Below, piece after piece: positions 28,721 through 35,423 of a stretch of 35,423 nucleotides of DNA (its first letter is position 1; each line of letters begins with the position of its first letter). The DNA is from a virus: the IMG/VR virus record IMGVR_UViG_3300037056_000015, positions 1-35,423 of that record. One strand, given 5' to 3'. Both the position numbers and the translations under genes were made by a program. The notes beneath the pieces were generated by a model, which worked only from the letters and a program-made list of their open reading frames with translations, was not told where the DNA came from and ran no database searches.

Positions 28721-31144
28721 TTAGTGTGTATCTGCCCAACTGTCGCCAATTGAGTACTCGCCTGCTAGTGGACAACGAATCTTTAGGAATTCCCCTGCTT
28801 TCGTCATACCCTCAGCGAGTATCTGGCCTGCTGGGTGATATTGCCGTGTGGCTGTTGTGTCATTTACCTTACTAGGAGCTGACCACATACGACCTTCTGT
28901 GTCGATATGCACTCGCTTCTCTTCGTCTTTCCAATTACCGTACTCGTATTCTATACTAAGCACTTCGCTGGCCTCTACTTCCATCTGGATTTCATCATGC
29001 ACGTTAGCTACGAACGCTGGGTGCCCTGTCTCGTCCAGACCTACACCTCGCTTGCGCATCTCTATGTCAGCAAAGCACAGCCCGTATTTCATAGTTAGGG
29101 AGCCTGTGGTTTGTAATAGCACGTTAAGTAAGGTGTGAGTAAGAGGTTTACCATCTCGGCTACGGATACGAGCTTGACGCCCGTCTACTGCTATAAGGTA
29201 TCCACGATCTGCCACAATCTCAAGTCTGTTTCTGAGAGCTTCGAGTGCTGGCAGTGATTCCGCGAACTGTCTTAGTACAATTTCCATAGCTTTGTGTGTC
29301 ATCCCGCACACCTTGGCTAAGTTGGCTGTCCCTGATCCGTATAAGAAGGCGTAAATAAACGTCTTAGTTACATCACGACTGGGCAAGCCTGCCTTGTCTT
29401 GGTTGTACGAGTGTATGTCACCGTTTAATACTACATCGGTGTATTCTTGGTCATTCATGAAGTGAGCTAGCATACGGAGTTCAAGGCCGGAGCCATCACA
29501 ACCTAGTACTTTCTTACCCTCACTTGCAATGAAGAGGTCACGTAGCGGACTAAGGCCACGTGATGGTATGTTCACCACTACCTTGTGCCTCATACGTGAG
29601 GTGTTAGTAGCGTTCGGGAAAGCCTCTGCTGGCGCTCTCCAGTTCTCCGTTGGGTCGGTAGGCCACTTTCCGTTAGTCTCAAAGTACTCTACAGAAGACT
29701 GCTCGTACTCTGGGTTGAACAGCTTAGCCATTAGCCCCTTACAGCCCTTTGGAGGGAATTGCTTGAAGTCTGCGTAGTGTTCCATGTCCTTGATGTTAAG
29801 TATTTGGTTGGCTCGGCTGAATAGCACGTACCACTGACCAATACTCTTACACCATGCAGGCATACCACCACGAAGCTCCCAAGCTGCTATAGAGTCCTCG
29901 TCTATCTTACCGCACCAAGGGTCTAGGGTTTCCCCGTCGTCCTGCTTGCGTGTCTCTGTATCGCTTAGGTTCACGCCTAACCAGCCATGCTTATGTAGAA
30001 GCTGCTTGATTAAGTCCCTTGAGCCTAGGCCGACCTCTTCATAGACCACTGGGGTGAATGGCCCCTGCACCATAGGTGACTTGTAGTCTGTGATAAAGCC
30101 AGTACACTCTGGATATCGCTTAGTTACTGAAGCTGTGAACTCCCCGCTAGTGTTGCTTTGCTGTACGGGGTTGTCTGCTAGCCATGCCTTTTGGGTTACC
30201 CCATCCGGCTTTCCGCTGATTGAACACCACGTCTTAGGTGTAGGCTTCTTAGTGATAGCCTTAACCTCAGTGGCGTATGATCCATGTTCGCATCCGTTAA
30301 AAGGCACTGGTAGTTTCTTTTTCTTGATACGCAGAGGGATATGGGGGCGGAATTGGGCCTCAGTCGTCTCTAGCTTGTCGCACAGGTCTTCCCAAGTCTT
30401 TAGGGCTAGTCCTGTATTAAAGCGGAACCCTCGTAGCGCCTGACGTGCGATAGCGAATGCTACACGTAGCTCGCACTTGTATGCAGTCTCTATGTCCAAG
30501 CCTGTTGCCTTGTTCGGGACTGCTAGGTGCTTATACCACTCACCCATTAACTTACGGTACAGGCTGTGTCCGATTTCTACATCTTCCACACAACGATGTA
30601 TCATGTGGTCAGTTAGTTTAGACCAGTCCTCATTCTCAGGCTTATAGCGCCCTATCTCGATACCGTGTGCCTCGATTGAGTGCGGCCCTACGTTTCCCTT
30701 GCCAATATTATAGGCTTGGAACGGGGGCTTGCGCTCTGGGTTGAGTACACAAGACATGACATAGGTGTCCATAACTTGGAAGGGGTACTTGTCGTCGTTA
30801 CGTTTGCCGTAGTAGTTGAAGTGGAACTCCTTTCCAAAGACCTTTTCAAATGCTAGGGCATCGTAGCCGCTGAAGTTCTGCGATATAATAACCTCGCACT
30901 GTCGTATAAACTTGATACCTTGATCGAGGTCGCCATCTCTGGTGTCCTCGGATAAAAGCTTCTCCCGATTCTGCGGGTCTCGCTCTGCATACGCGTCAAA
31001 GAATACGAACACCTGTCCGGTATCTGCATCCTTCGCCACGATGATGTGCATAGAGGATTTATCCCCTGCACGAAGCTTACGGACAAGGCCGATAGCTTCA
31101 CTGTCAAGGACTAGCTTTCGTCCTTTTCCGCTTAATTCGTTCAT
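28721..31144 (-). CDS. DNA polymerase, T7 gp5-like family A with 3'-5' exonuclease
   Basis: 807 residues, longer than T7 gp5 (704). The exonuclease domain has D14 and E16 in LDSEAIG, QNFSGYDALAF and HRCVEDVEIGH, the metal ligands of the DnaQ-like site. Polymerase motif A is CDGSGLELRMLAHFM, motif B SRDVTKTFIYAFLYGSG, motif C ANVHDEIQMEV. All catalytic residues appear present, and motif A to B are nearly T7-like. A central insert (residues ~270-420), including GCEHGSYATEVK and SISGKPDGVTQK, may explain the extra length. The gene sits downstream of primase-helicase, as in T7. Confidence 0.95.
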   Translation of the reverse strand: MNELSGKGRKLVLDSEAIGLVRKLRAGDKSSMHIIVAKDADTGQVFVFFDAYAERDPQNREKLLSEDTRDGDLDQGIKFIRQCEVIISQNFSGYDALAFEKVFGKEFHFNYYGKRNDDKYPFQVMDTYVMSCVLNPERKPPFQAYNIGKGNVGPHSIEAHGIEIGRYKPENEDWSKLTDHMIHRCVEDVEIGHSLYRKLMGEWYKHLAVPNKATGLDIETAYKCELRVAFAIARQALRGFRFNTGLALKTWEDLCDKLETTEAQFRPHIPLRIKKKKLPVPFNGCEHGSYATEVKAITKKPTPKTWCSISGKPDGVTQKAWLADNPVQQSNTSGEFTASVTKRYPECTGFITDYKSPMVQGPFTPVVYEEVGLGSRDLIKQLLHKHGWLGVNLSDTETRKQDDGETLDPWCGKIDEDSIAAWELRGGMPAWCKSIGQWYVLFSRANQILNIKDMEHYADFKQFPPKGCKGLMAKLFNPEYEQSSVEYFETNGKWPTDPTENWRAPAEAFPNATNTSRMRHKVVVNIPSRGLSPLRDLFIASEGKKVLGCDGSGLELRMLAHFMNDQEYTDVVLNGDIHSYNQDKAGLPSRDVTKTFIYAFLYGSGTANLAKVCGMTHKAMEIVLRQFAESLPALEALRNRLEIVADRGYLIAVDGRQARIRSRDGKPLTHTLLNVLLQTTGSLTMKYGLCFADIEMRKRGVGLDETGHPAFVANVHDEIQMEVEASEVLSIEYEYGNWKDEEKRVHIDTEGRMWSAPSKVNDTTATRQYHPAGQILAEGMTKAGEFLKIRCPLAGEYSIGDSWADTH

Positions 31145-31156
31145 AATTATCTACCT

Positions 31157-31366
31157 TTACACAGATTCTAGTTCATGATCTACTTCTAGCTTGCGAATTG
31201 TAAGATCCGCTAAGTGACCTAGGAGCAAGTCAGCTGTGCTAGACGCCTCATGACCTAATATACCTATCACTTCCCATAAATCATCCGAAAGTGTCTTTAG
31301 AAGATGCAACTCATGCTGCTTGCGTCCTATCTTCTGTTTTTCTATTTCTTTTAAATTGTCATTCAT
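31157..31366 (-). CDS. Hypothetical protein, 69 aa
   Basis: 69 residues, amphipathic helical (MNDNLKEIEKQKIGRKQHELHLLKTLSDDLWEVIGILGHE...). Starts two bases after the previous stop with AAGG about seven bases upstream. Last of four small genes between primase-helicase and polymerase; function unknown. Confidence 0.6.
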   Translation of the reverse strand: MNDNLKEIEKQKIGRKQHELHLLKTLSDDLWEVIGILGHEASSTADLLLGHLADLTIRKLEVDHELESV

Positions 31367-31368
31367 GT

Positions 31369-31572
31369 TTATTTACCTTCTGAAATGAAGAGGATATCCT
31401 CTAGTGTTGATCTAAGGGATGCCATGTCCAGTATTTGGTCATGTAATAGATCATATAGCTGTCGGTGTTCTACGATGAAACTAGCGGCGCAGTTATCAAG
31501 CCACTCGCTTGTCTTAACTGCTCGGCTCGCTAGGTTCTCGATCTCCGCCTGTACTCCACTTGTATCAATCAT
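31369..31572 (-). CDS. Hypothetical protein, 67 aa
   Basis: 67 residues, helical, ending DILFISEGK. It overlaps the preceding 71-aa gene by eight bases, so the same ribosomes probably re-initiate. No motif. Part of the four-gene coupled string between primase-helicase and polymerase. Confidence 0.6.
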   Translation of the reverse strand: MIDTSGVQAEIENLASRAVKTSEWLDNCAASFIVEHRQLYDLLHDQILDMASLRSTLEDILFISEGK

Positions 31573-31780
31573 ACCATACGGGCTCCGCCTTTGTAAATCC
31601 CTGCATATTCATAAATGGTCGGGCGAACCTAATACCCTTACTGCTAACGTACGAAACGCCTAAGTGCCATATCTTATCCTCCTTAATGTTCAAGCGAGTA
31701 AGGATTACACAATATGTCCCTCCATTAGTGTGCGTGATAAGGTCTCCCTCTTCTAATAAAGCTGCCTCTGAGTGTGTCAT
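31565..31780 (-). CDS. Hypothetical protein, 71 aa
   Basis: 71 residues with an EGDLITHTNGGTYCVILTRLN strand-turn-strand part that looks like a small beta-barrel (SH3-like or similar) domain, followed by a basic, aromatic-rich tail (RFARPFMNMQ). Starts with ATGA overlap from the 95-aa gene. No function assigned. Confidence 0.6.
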   Translation of the reverse strand: MTHSEAALLEEGDLITHTNGGTYCVILTRLNIKEDKIWHLGVSYVSSKGIRFARPFMNMQGFTKAEPVWYD

Positions 31781-32064
31781 ACCTTGTAAGCCTCGTCGTT
31801 GCCTTGAACTACTCGAATATTTCGGTCAAACATGCTTGGGTTCAGTAAGTCGTCAGGCTGTGGCACCTTGTGCTTGTCTGCTGCTGCGAAAGTATTATTA
31901 GCTGTCTCTAGGCTAGAGTTCCGTAGCTCTAGGCTCTTAACCTTCTCGCATAGCTCCACTATCACGTAGTTAGGTACTACCGTTACACTGTCGAGACCTC
32001 GATCTTTAATACCAGCTGTTAGGCTAATAGCTAGTTGGTCTAGTTGGTCGTTGTTTTCACTCAT
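31777..32064 (-). CDS. Hypothetical protein, 95 aa
   Basis: 95 residues with a helical, coiled-coil-like middle (VIVELCEKVKSLELRNSSLETANNTF) and a mixed C-terminal part (DDLLNPSMFDRNIRVVQG). Its start overlaps the primase-helicase stop by four bases (ATGA). The coiled coil suggests oligomerisation. Function unknown. Confidence 0.62.
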   Translation of the reverse strand: MSENNDQLDQLAISLTAGIKDRGLDSVTVVPNYVIVELCEKVKSLELRNSSLETANNTFAAADKHKVPQPDDLLNPSMFDRNIRVVQGNDEAYKV

Positions 32065-33962
32065 ATTAATTCCTCTGCTTTTTGGCCCACTTCTAAGAGT
32101 CTGCCATCATTTGGGTTCATGTTTAGTTTGATTGTCTTACCTGTGGATACTCCACGGATACGAGACTTTACGATTCGTAATGTAGTCATACGCTTTGCTT
32201 CGTCTGTCATTGCCATAGTATCACGCTCAATGCCTATAACTACGTTAGCCCAGAAGCTAATAGACCCAGACCCTCGGAAATCACCGATACTAACAGTGCC
32301 GCCTTCCTCATGAGGTATAGCACCGTCATTAGTTCCTCGCTTGAGGTGAGAAACTAAGTGAATGGTTATAGGCTTCTCGTCTTTGAAAGTACCGATGCGG
32401 CGCATTGCGTCATCAATAGCCTCAACTTTAGAGCCTTTACCTTGCTTCATTTCAATAGCGGTCAGGTTGTCAAGTACAATAGTCTTGATCCCCATCTCTA
32501 CCATCTCATTCATAATAGTCATAACCGTGTCGATGTCCTTCTCTCCTCCTGTATCAGCGATAATCAGGGAGTCTAGGGCTTCTAACTGGTTAAGTGCATC
32601 TGTGCTTTGTTCTTCTGTGTAGTCTAGGTCAGCTGAATAGCCCTCTTCACGGGGGTTATTAATAGGCGGCTCTTGTAGTCGCTTGTTTATAATCTTACCA
32701 GCGAAGCTACGAACAGTCTCAACGTTAGGCTCTTCTAGGTAAATAACTCCGACAATCTCGTCATAGTTACGCATACATTGGAACACGACCTCTTTAGTTG
32801 TCTCAGTCTTACCTACACCAGACCCAGCACCCCAGATGTACAGTGAATGCTCTCGCATACCGAACGTTAGAGGGTTCAGAGAGGGCCAAGGCCAAGACTT
32901 ACCCATAGTAGGCATCTCTTTAGCTTTCTCTATTAAAGAACTCACAGAGCGAAGCTTACCGCCACCTGTTGTGTCTTGTGGGGAGAAGTACGCAGAACAG
33001 AACTCAGCGGCTTTACCCTGTATGATGCAGTCGTTTGGGTCTTTACAGCCTACAGGCATAACAATACGCTGACACTTGCCACGGAACAGGCGTGATACGG
33101 TCTTGGTTAGTTCTTTTCCGGTTTCGTCATCATCAAAAGCCAGTAAGATTTTACTGAACTTGTTGATGTGATCCTTGTTATGGATAAACTCTTCAACAGC
33201 CTTTTCACCCTTCATAGGTGACCAGACATGGGCCAGCTTACCCGCATACGACGAGTTCTTGGCATTAGATTCAGAGATCATCTGGAAAGCTGCCATAGCG
33301 TCACACTCTCCGCCAGTAAGTACTAACGTATGGTAGAATACTCCACTGTCTACCACTTCTTTAGTGGTATTCATACCAAAGAGGTCTCCATTACCGAATA
33401 GCTTACCGATGTTTCCACGGGTAAAATCTTTAGGTAAGGTTCTGCACTTAGCGCCAGTAAGTACTCCATTATCGTAGCGGGGGTAGTAGTGCCGCTCCAC
33501 TTGGTTTTTCTCATCAACTCCACAATGGACGTTGTAAACCTTAGCCGCTAGCCCTTTGATCTTGCGACCCTCTAGGCTACGTACCTTTAGTTTATTAAAG
33601 TAAGCTATTTCGTTATCCCACTGGGCCTCTTTCTCTTCACGCTCTAAGTCATTCATAACATAGTATGCGTTCTCGTTAGACATGCCAGACATAGCCAGAG
33701 AGCGCGTATAAGGAGAGTTAATTTTCCCCTCATCAAGCAACGTCTGATACTGTTGCGTCGTGTAGCGGATCTTACCGTTGATCTCAGTGCTAAGTATGAA
33801 GTCTTCACCTGTTGGGTGTACATAGTGAGACTCTCCGTCACGGTGGTATGTACTACGGTTGCATAGCATGCCCCCATCCTCAAACACCATAAGGTGGTTG
33901 CCAGACGAGTCGTGGCCGTTCTCTTGGCACTTAGGGCAAGGTAGGTTGGATACAATAGCCAT
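32061..33962 (-). CDS. Primase-helicase, T7 gp4-like
   Basis: 633 residues (T7 gp4A is 566). N-terminal zinc-binding region: C9-x2-C12, C34 and H40, instead of the four-cysteine set of T7. Then TOPRIM primase motifs (LVLTGGECDAMAAF with the Glu, ILLAFDDDETGKEL with the acidic triad) and a RecA-like helicase with Walker A WGAGSGVGKTET, Walker B IKTIVLDNLTAI and the H4/sensor HLVSHLKRG. It primes and unwinds at the fork with the gp5-like polymerase. It follows a small basic gene directly (stop and start separated by one base). Confidence 0.93.
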   Translation of the reverse strand: MAIVSNLPCPKCQENGHDSSGNHLMVFEDGGMLCNRSTYHRDGESHYVHPTGEDFILSTEINGKIRYTTQQYQTLLDEGKINSPYTRSLAMSGMSNENAYYVMNDLEREEKEAQWDNEIAYFNKLKVRSLEGRKIKGLAAKVYNVHCGVDEKNQVERHYYPRYDNGVLTGAKCRTLPKDFTRGNIGKLFGNGDLFGMNTTKEVVDSGVFYHTLVLTGGECDAMAAFQMISESNAKNSSYAGKLAHVWSPMKGEKAVEEFIHNKDHINKFSKILLAFDDDETGKELTKTVSRLFRGKCQRIVMPVGCKDPNDCIIQGKAAEFCSAYFSPQDTTGGGKLRSVSSLIEKAKEMPTMGKSWPWPSLNPLTFGMREHSLYIWGAGSGVGKTETTKEVVFQCMRNYDEIVGVIYLEEPNVETVRSFAGKIINKRLQEPPINNPREEGYSADLDYTEEQSTDALNQLEALDSLIIADTGGEKDIDTVMTIMNEMVEMGIKTIVLDNLTAIEMKQGKGSKVEAIDDAMRRIGTFKDEKPITIHLVSHLKRGTNDGAIPHEEGGTVSIGDFRGSGSISFWANVVIGIERDTMAMTDEAKRMTTLRIVKSRIRGVSTGKTIKLNMNPNDGRLLEVGQKAEELI

Positions 33963-33963
33963 A

Positions 33964-34113
33964 TTATTTAGTCTCCTGAGAGCGCTTGAGGTCTCTTGTG
34001 CTGCGATTCATGTTTCGCTTGATCTTAAACTTCTTGGTAGCTGTTAGACTCTCGTCGTCATATCTTTTCTGGGGACGTTGACGAGTAATCTTCACTGTAT
34101 TACTGTGGTTCAT
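33964..34113 (-). CDS. Small basic protein, 49 aa
   Basis: A 49-residue ORF (MNHSNTVKITRQRPQKRYDD..., ending KRSQETK), very rich in Lys and Arg. Its stop lies one base before the primase-helicase start, and it starts with AGAGG upstream, 18 bases after the previous gene. Charge suggests nucleic-acid or phage/host protein contact. It resembles the 51-aa gene at 16385-16230 only in composition. No family recognised. Confidence 0.68.
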   Translation of the reverse strand: MNHSNTVKITRQRPQKRYDDESLTATKKFKIKRNMNRSTRDLKRSQETK

Positions 34114-34131
34114 GGTGTTTCCTCTTAATTA

Positions 34132-34365
34132 TTAGTAAGCGCAGTTCTCGTATGTGCTGTTTACTGCTTCTTCTACTTGGATAGCGAATTCTCGCTTACA
34201 ATATTGTTCTGAGTAAATAGCGCTACATGGTAGCTCTTCACCTTCGTGAGACAGTACGCCATCTACAACCCAGCTGATATCATTGCGCTCTTTAAGGGCG
34301 GTGATACTTACGGTTACGTCGTCCAACTCAATATCAAGTAATGTAGTGAAGGGGGTGTTATTCAT
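34132..34365 (-). CDS. Hypothetical protein, 77 aa
   Basis: 77 residues, acidic, beta-rich (LLDIELDDVTVSITALKERNDISWVVDGVL) with cysteines at about residues 47, 56 and 75. First gene after the promoter-like element at 34406-34427, whose start site would lie about 40 bases upstream of the ATG. The leader ends AACAGGACTT, an acceptable ribosome binding site. Function unknown. Confidence 0.62.
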   Translation of the reverse strand: MNNTPFTTLLDIELDDVTVSITALKERNDISWVVDGVLSHEGEELPCSAIYSEQYCKREFAIQVEEAVNSTYENCAY

Positions 34366-34405
34366 GTTAAGTCCTGTTTGTTTAAGTTAAAAGTTTGTCT
34401 CCGTA

Positions 34406-34427
34406 TTCTTAGGCTGCCGCCTATTAT
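34406..34427 (-). promoter_or_regulatory. Promoter-like repeat, copy 3
   Basis: Minus strand ATAAT, four bases, GGCAGCCTAAGAA: same spacing and 17 of 22 positions shared with the capsid-leader copy. Unlike the other three it is not followed by an ACC/GGT hairpin. It would start the replication operon (77-aa protein, basic protein, primase-helicase onward). It is next to a G-tract ACTAGGGGGG. Confidence 0.45.
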
Positions 34428-34434
34428 TTCCCGA

Positions 34435-34500
34435 CCCCCCTAGTAGCCCTTATGGGTAAAGGCTTACTGGGTGTTTTTAAGGGGTGTTTTCAGGGGGGTG
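34435..34500. repeat. G-tract, hairpin and GGGTGTTTT iterons upstream of the replication operon
   Basis: GGGTGTTTT occurs at 34469-34477 and 34482-34490, with a partial third copy GGGTGTAA at 34496, spaced 13 and 14 bases. Between 34442 and 34468 there is an interrupted AGTAGCC/GGCTTACT hairpin. CCCCCCTAGT (34435-34444) is repeated exactly at 35127-35136. The T-run after the hairpin makes it a possible terminator only for plus-strand transcription, where I see no gene. Confidence 0.4.
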
Positions 34501-34503
34501 TAA

Positions 34504-35061
34504 TTATGCCGATTTTCGGCTATGCATCTCTGCCGCATTTACCTGACGGGAGACGAACACACAAGTTGTAGGGCCATACACTTTCTTCTCTATACCTTGC
34601 TGTAGTATGTCCTTATCTAGGTCTTGGCCTTCTTTATGGTTACACTCGTAGAACTCTGCGAAGTTCTGATAGTTGTGCCAGTCCGGATGTACAGTGACTC
34701 CCTTAGCTCCGTAATACTCATAGGCTGGGACAGCCTCAACATAACAACGCATAAGTATTCCTTTCCATACATTATAAGCAGGTACGGCTTTCGTATTAAT
34801 AGATACGGGGTAATCACCAACACCAGCGTAGCCTACTCCACACACGTTAGGTCTAAGAGGGTCTCTTACTTTCTTGCGGCGTAGGCAGCTTAAACTTACT
34901 ACAGTCTCGTAGCCAGTCTCTAAGAACTGTACGTGCATGTTTCCTGCATCGTTTCTATCTAGTATCTTTAACTTACCATAACTCTTTGTCTCTAGGACAT
35001 AGCCCACCACGTATTTAAAAGGACGTCCTACTTTGTTAATGTTATCTGCTTTTGTTATCAT
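34504..35061 (-). CDS. AP2/HNH-like phage protein, 185 aa
   Basis: 185 residues. N-terminal part beta-rich (KYVVGYVLETKSYGKLKILDRNDAGN). The C-terminal half matches a phage family with W-x-[GM]-[IL]-L-x-R-C-Y (VWKGILMRCY), AYEYYGAKGVTVHPDWHNYQNFAEFY and LDKDILQQG, often ending in a Tyr-rich YGPTTCVFV strand. These proteins are treated as HNH/homing-type or AP2-like DNA-binding proteins; no full HNH set (two His and an Asn) is obvious here, so nuclease activity is not claimed. It is the first gene after the promoter and terminator cluster at the right end. Confidence 0.65.
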   Translation of the reverse strand: MITKADNINKVGRPFKYVVGYVLETKSYGKLKILDRNDAGNMHVQFLETGYETVVSLSCLRRKKVRDPLRPNVCGVGYAGVGDYPVSINTKAVPAYNVWKGILMRCYVEAVPAYEYYGAKGVTVHPDWHNYQNFAEFYECNHKEGQDLDKDILQQGIEKKVYGPTTCVFVSRQVNAAEMHSRKSA

Positions 35062-35126
35062 GCTTATATTCTCTTAGTTAATTAGTATCAAAACAAGGTG
35101 TGCCGTTAATTCAATAAAGCCCCCCT

Positions 35127-35210
35127 CCCCCCTAGTCTCTTTCTTTTCTTCTTCTGTCTTCTTCTTTCTCTTCTGTCTTCTTGTAGTCTTCTAGTGTCTT
35201 CTTGTAGTCT
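35127..35210. repeat. 21-bp tandem repeat and G-tracts
   Basis: TGTCTTCTTGTAGTCT occurs at 35174-35189 and 35195-35210, a 21-base period, in a region rich in CTTCT on the plus strand. CCCCCCTAGT at 35127-35136 adjoins another C-tract. A 38-codon minus-strand ORF (35222-35106) reads the repeat as RLQEDT/RLQEDR, but its ribosome binding site is poor and I do not call it a gene. Confidence 0.45.
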
Positions 35211-35295
35211 CATGCTCCGCATCGTTCTCTAGGTACTGTCTTTCATAGGGAAAGAGGAGAGAGAGTAATGTGTGTTCTTGGTCTTCTTGTGTCTA

Positions 35296-35331
35296 CTAGC
35301 GTCTTACCGTTAGTTTCTAGCGTTTACCGTT
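35296..35331. repeat. Second 21-bp-period repeat pair
   Basis: CTAGCGTCTTACCGTT (35296-35311) and CTAGCGTTTACCGTT (35317-35331) start 21 bases apart, one indel apart in sequence. The period equals that of the repeat at 35174-35210, about two DNA helical turns. It lies just downstream of promoter-like copy 4. Candidate protein-binding sites. Confidence 0.45.
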
Positions 35332-35337
35332 GGATAG

Positions 35338-35374
35338 GAAACCTTTCGGTTCTACATAGGAAGCCTTTAATAAT
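35338..35374 (-). promoter_or_regulatory. Promoter-like repeat, copy 4 (right end)
   Basis: Minus strand ATTAT, four bases, GGCTTCCTATGTAGAACC, then an AACC-GAAA-GGTT hairpin and TTTCC. The 16-base hairpin block differs from that of the capsid leader at one base. It lies 20-60 bases after a terminator and would drive the HNH-like gene and what follows. The surrounding AAT-rich sequence forms a second interrupted hairpin at 35359-35389. Confidence 0.5.
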
Positions 35375-35395
35375 TTATTAGGGCTTTCCAGATAC

Positions 35396-35423
35396 AAAAA
35401 AGCTCCCAATCTTTCGATGGAAG
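35396..35423 (-). terminator. Rho-independent terminator at the right edge (early-region end)
   Basis: Minus-strand stem CTTCCATC with GATTGGGAG (8 pairs, one bulge), a GAAA tetraloop, then CTTTTTTG. It would end transcription entering from the right, where the early genes and RNA polymerase are expected, like TE in T7. The left arm runs up to the window edge, so it may be longer. Confidence 0.75.

Noticed and set aside
6672-31144. Programmed frameshift for a second capsid form (gp10B type)
   Set aside because: No slippery heptamer was evident near the capsid stop, and the terminator follows 21 bases on.
5962-34383. TCCTGTTTGTTT at 5962-5973 and 34372-34383, before two gene starts
   Set aside because: Mostly an extended ribosome binding site plus A-rich leader; two copies are too few to call an element.
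35106-35222. 38-codon basic ORF with RLQED repeats
   Set aside because: Weak ribosome binding site, and the coding pattern follows from a 21-bp DNA repeat; listed only under the repeat.
1-35423. CRISPR arrays, tRNA genes, insertion sequences, integrase or lysogeny genes
   Set aside because: Looked for on both strands and not seen; the content is that of a lytic phage.

Overview
The window is most of the genome of a lytic, T7-like podovirus (Autographivirales-type layout). Every convincing gene is on the minus strand, so the map reads from right to left. The order matches the T7 replication and virion modules: primase-helicase, family A DNA polymerase, ssDNA-binding protein, flap-type exonuclease, endonuclease VII, then gp7.3-like protein, portal, scaffold, capsid, tail tubes A and B, three internal virion proteins, tail fibre, holin, small and large terminase. 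A lipobox spanin candidate implies a host with an outer membrane. The structural genes look like those of marine gammaproteobacterial phages, but the host cannot be named from the sequence.

Right to left: 35.4-35.06 kb is a non-coding early/middle boundary with a terminator, a promoter-like repeat, two 21-bp-period tandem repeats and G-tracts. 35.06-31.16 kb holds an HNH/AP2-like protein, small genes, primase-helicase and four coupled small ORFs. 31.1-23.7 kb is DNA metabolism. 23.7-6.67 kb is the virion, packaging and holin block, with a terminator directly after the capsid gene as in T7. 6.65-1.37 kb is an accessory virion-surface block (paralogous small beta-rich proteins, LamG/ConA-like proteins) that also contains a lipoprotein resembling a unimolecular spanin. 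1.35-0.35 kb holds tiny genes in a strikingly structured region, and the last ~350 bases are a non-coding end.

No single-subunit RNA polymerase, DNA ligase or free-standing endolysin is visible; an RNA polymerase would be expected just beyond the right edge. A lysozyme-like domain sits instead at the C-terminus of the 896-aa internal virion protein.

The most notable signals are: (1) a promoter-like element found at four intergenic sites and, by eye, at no coding site, placed like T7's class II/III and phiOR promoters and followed in three copies by a small hairpin; (2) a pair of covarying TTGA-loop hairpins plus a 12-bp inverted repeat enclosing a 31-codon membrane-peptide gene; (3) an out-of-frame, Shine-Dalgarno-equipped ORF with spanin-like topology nested inside the virion-lysozyme gene; (4) a tandem pair of paralogous virion genes whose leaders both begin with a perfect AT palindrome. 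Five genes too short for routine ORF calling are included, at 1353-1180, 647-552, 500-348, 24708-24535, 16385-16230 and 34113-33964 (six in all counting the last).
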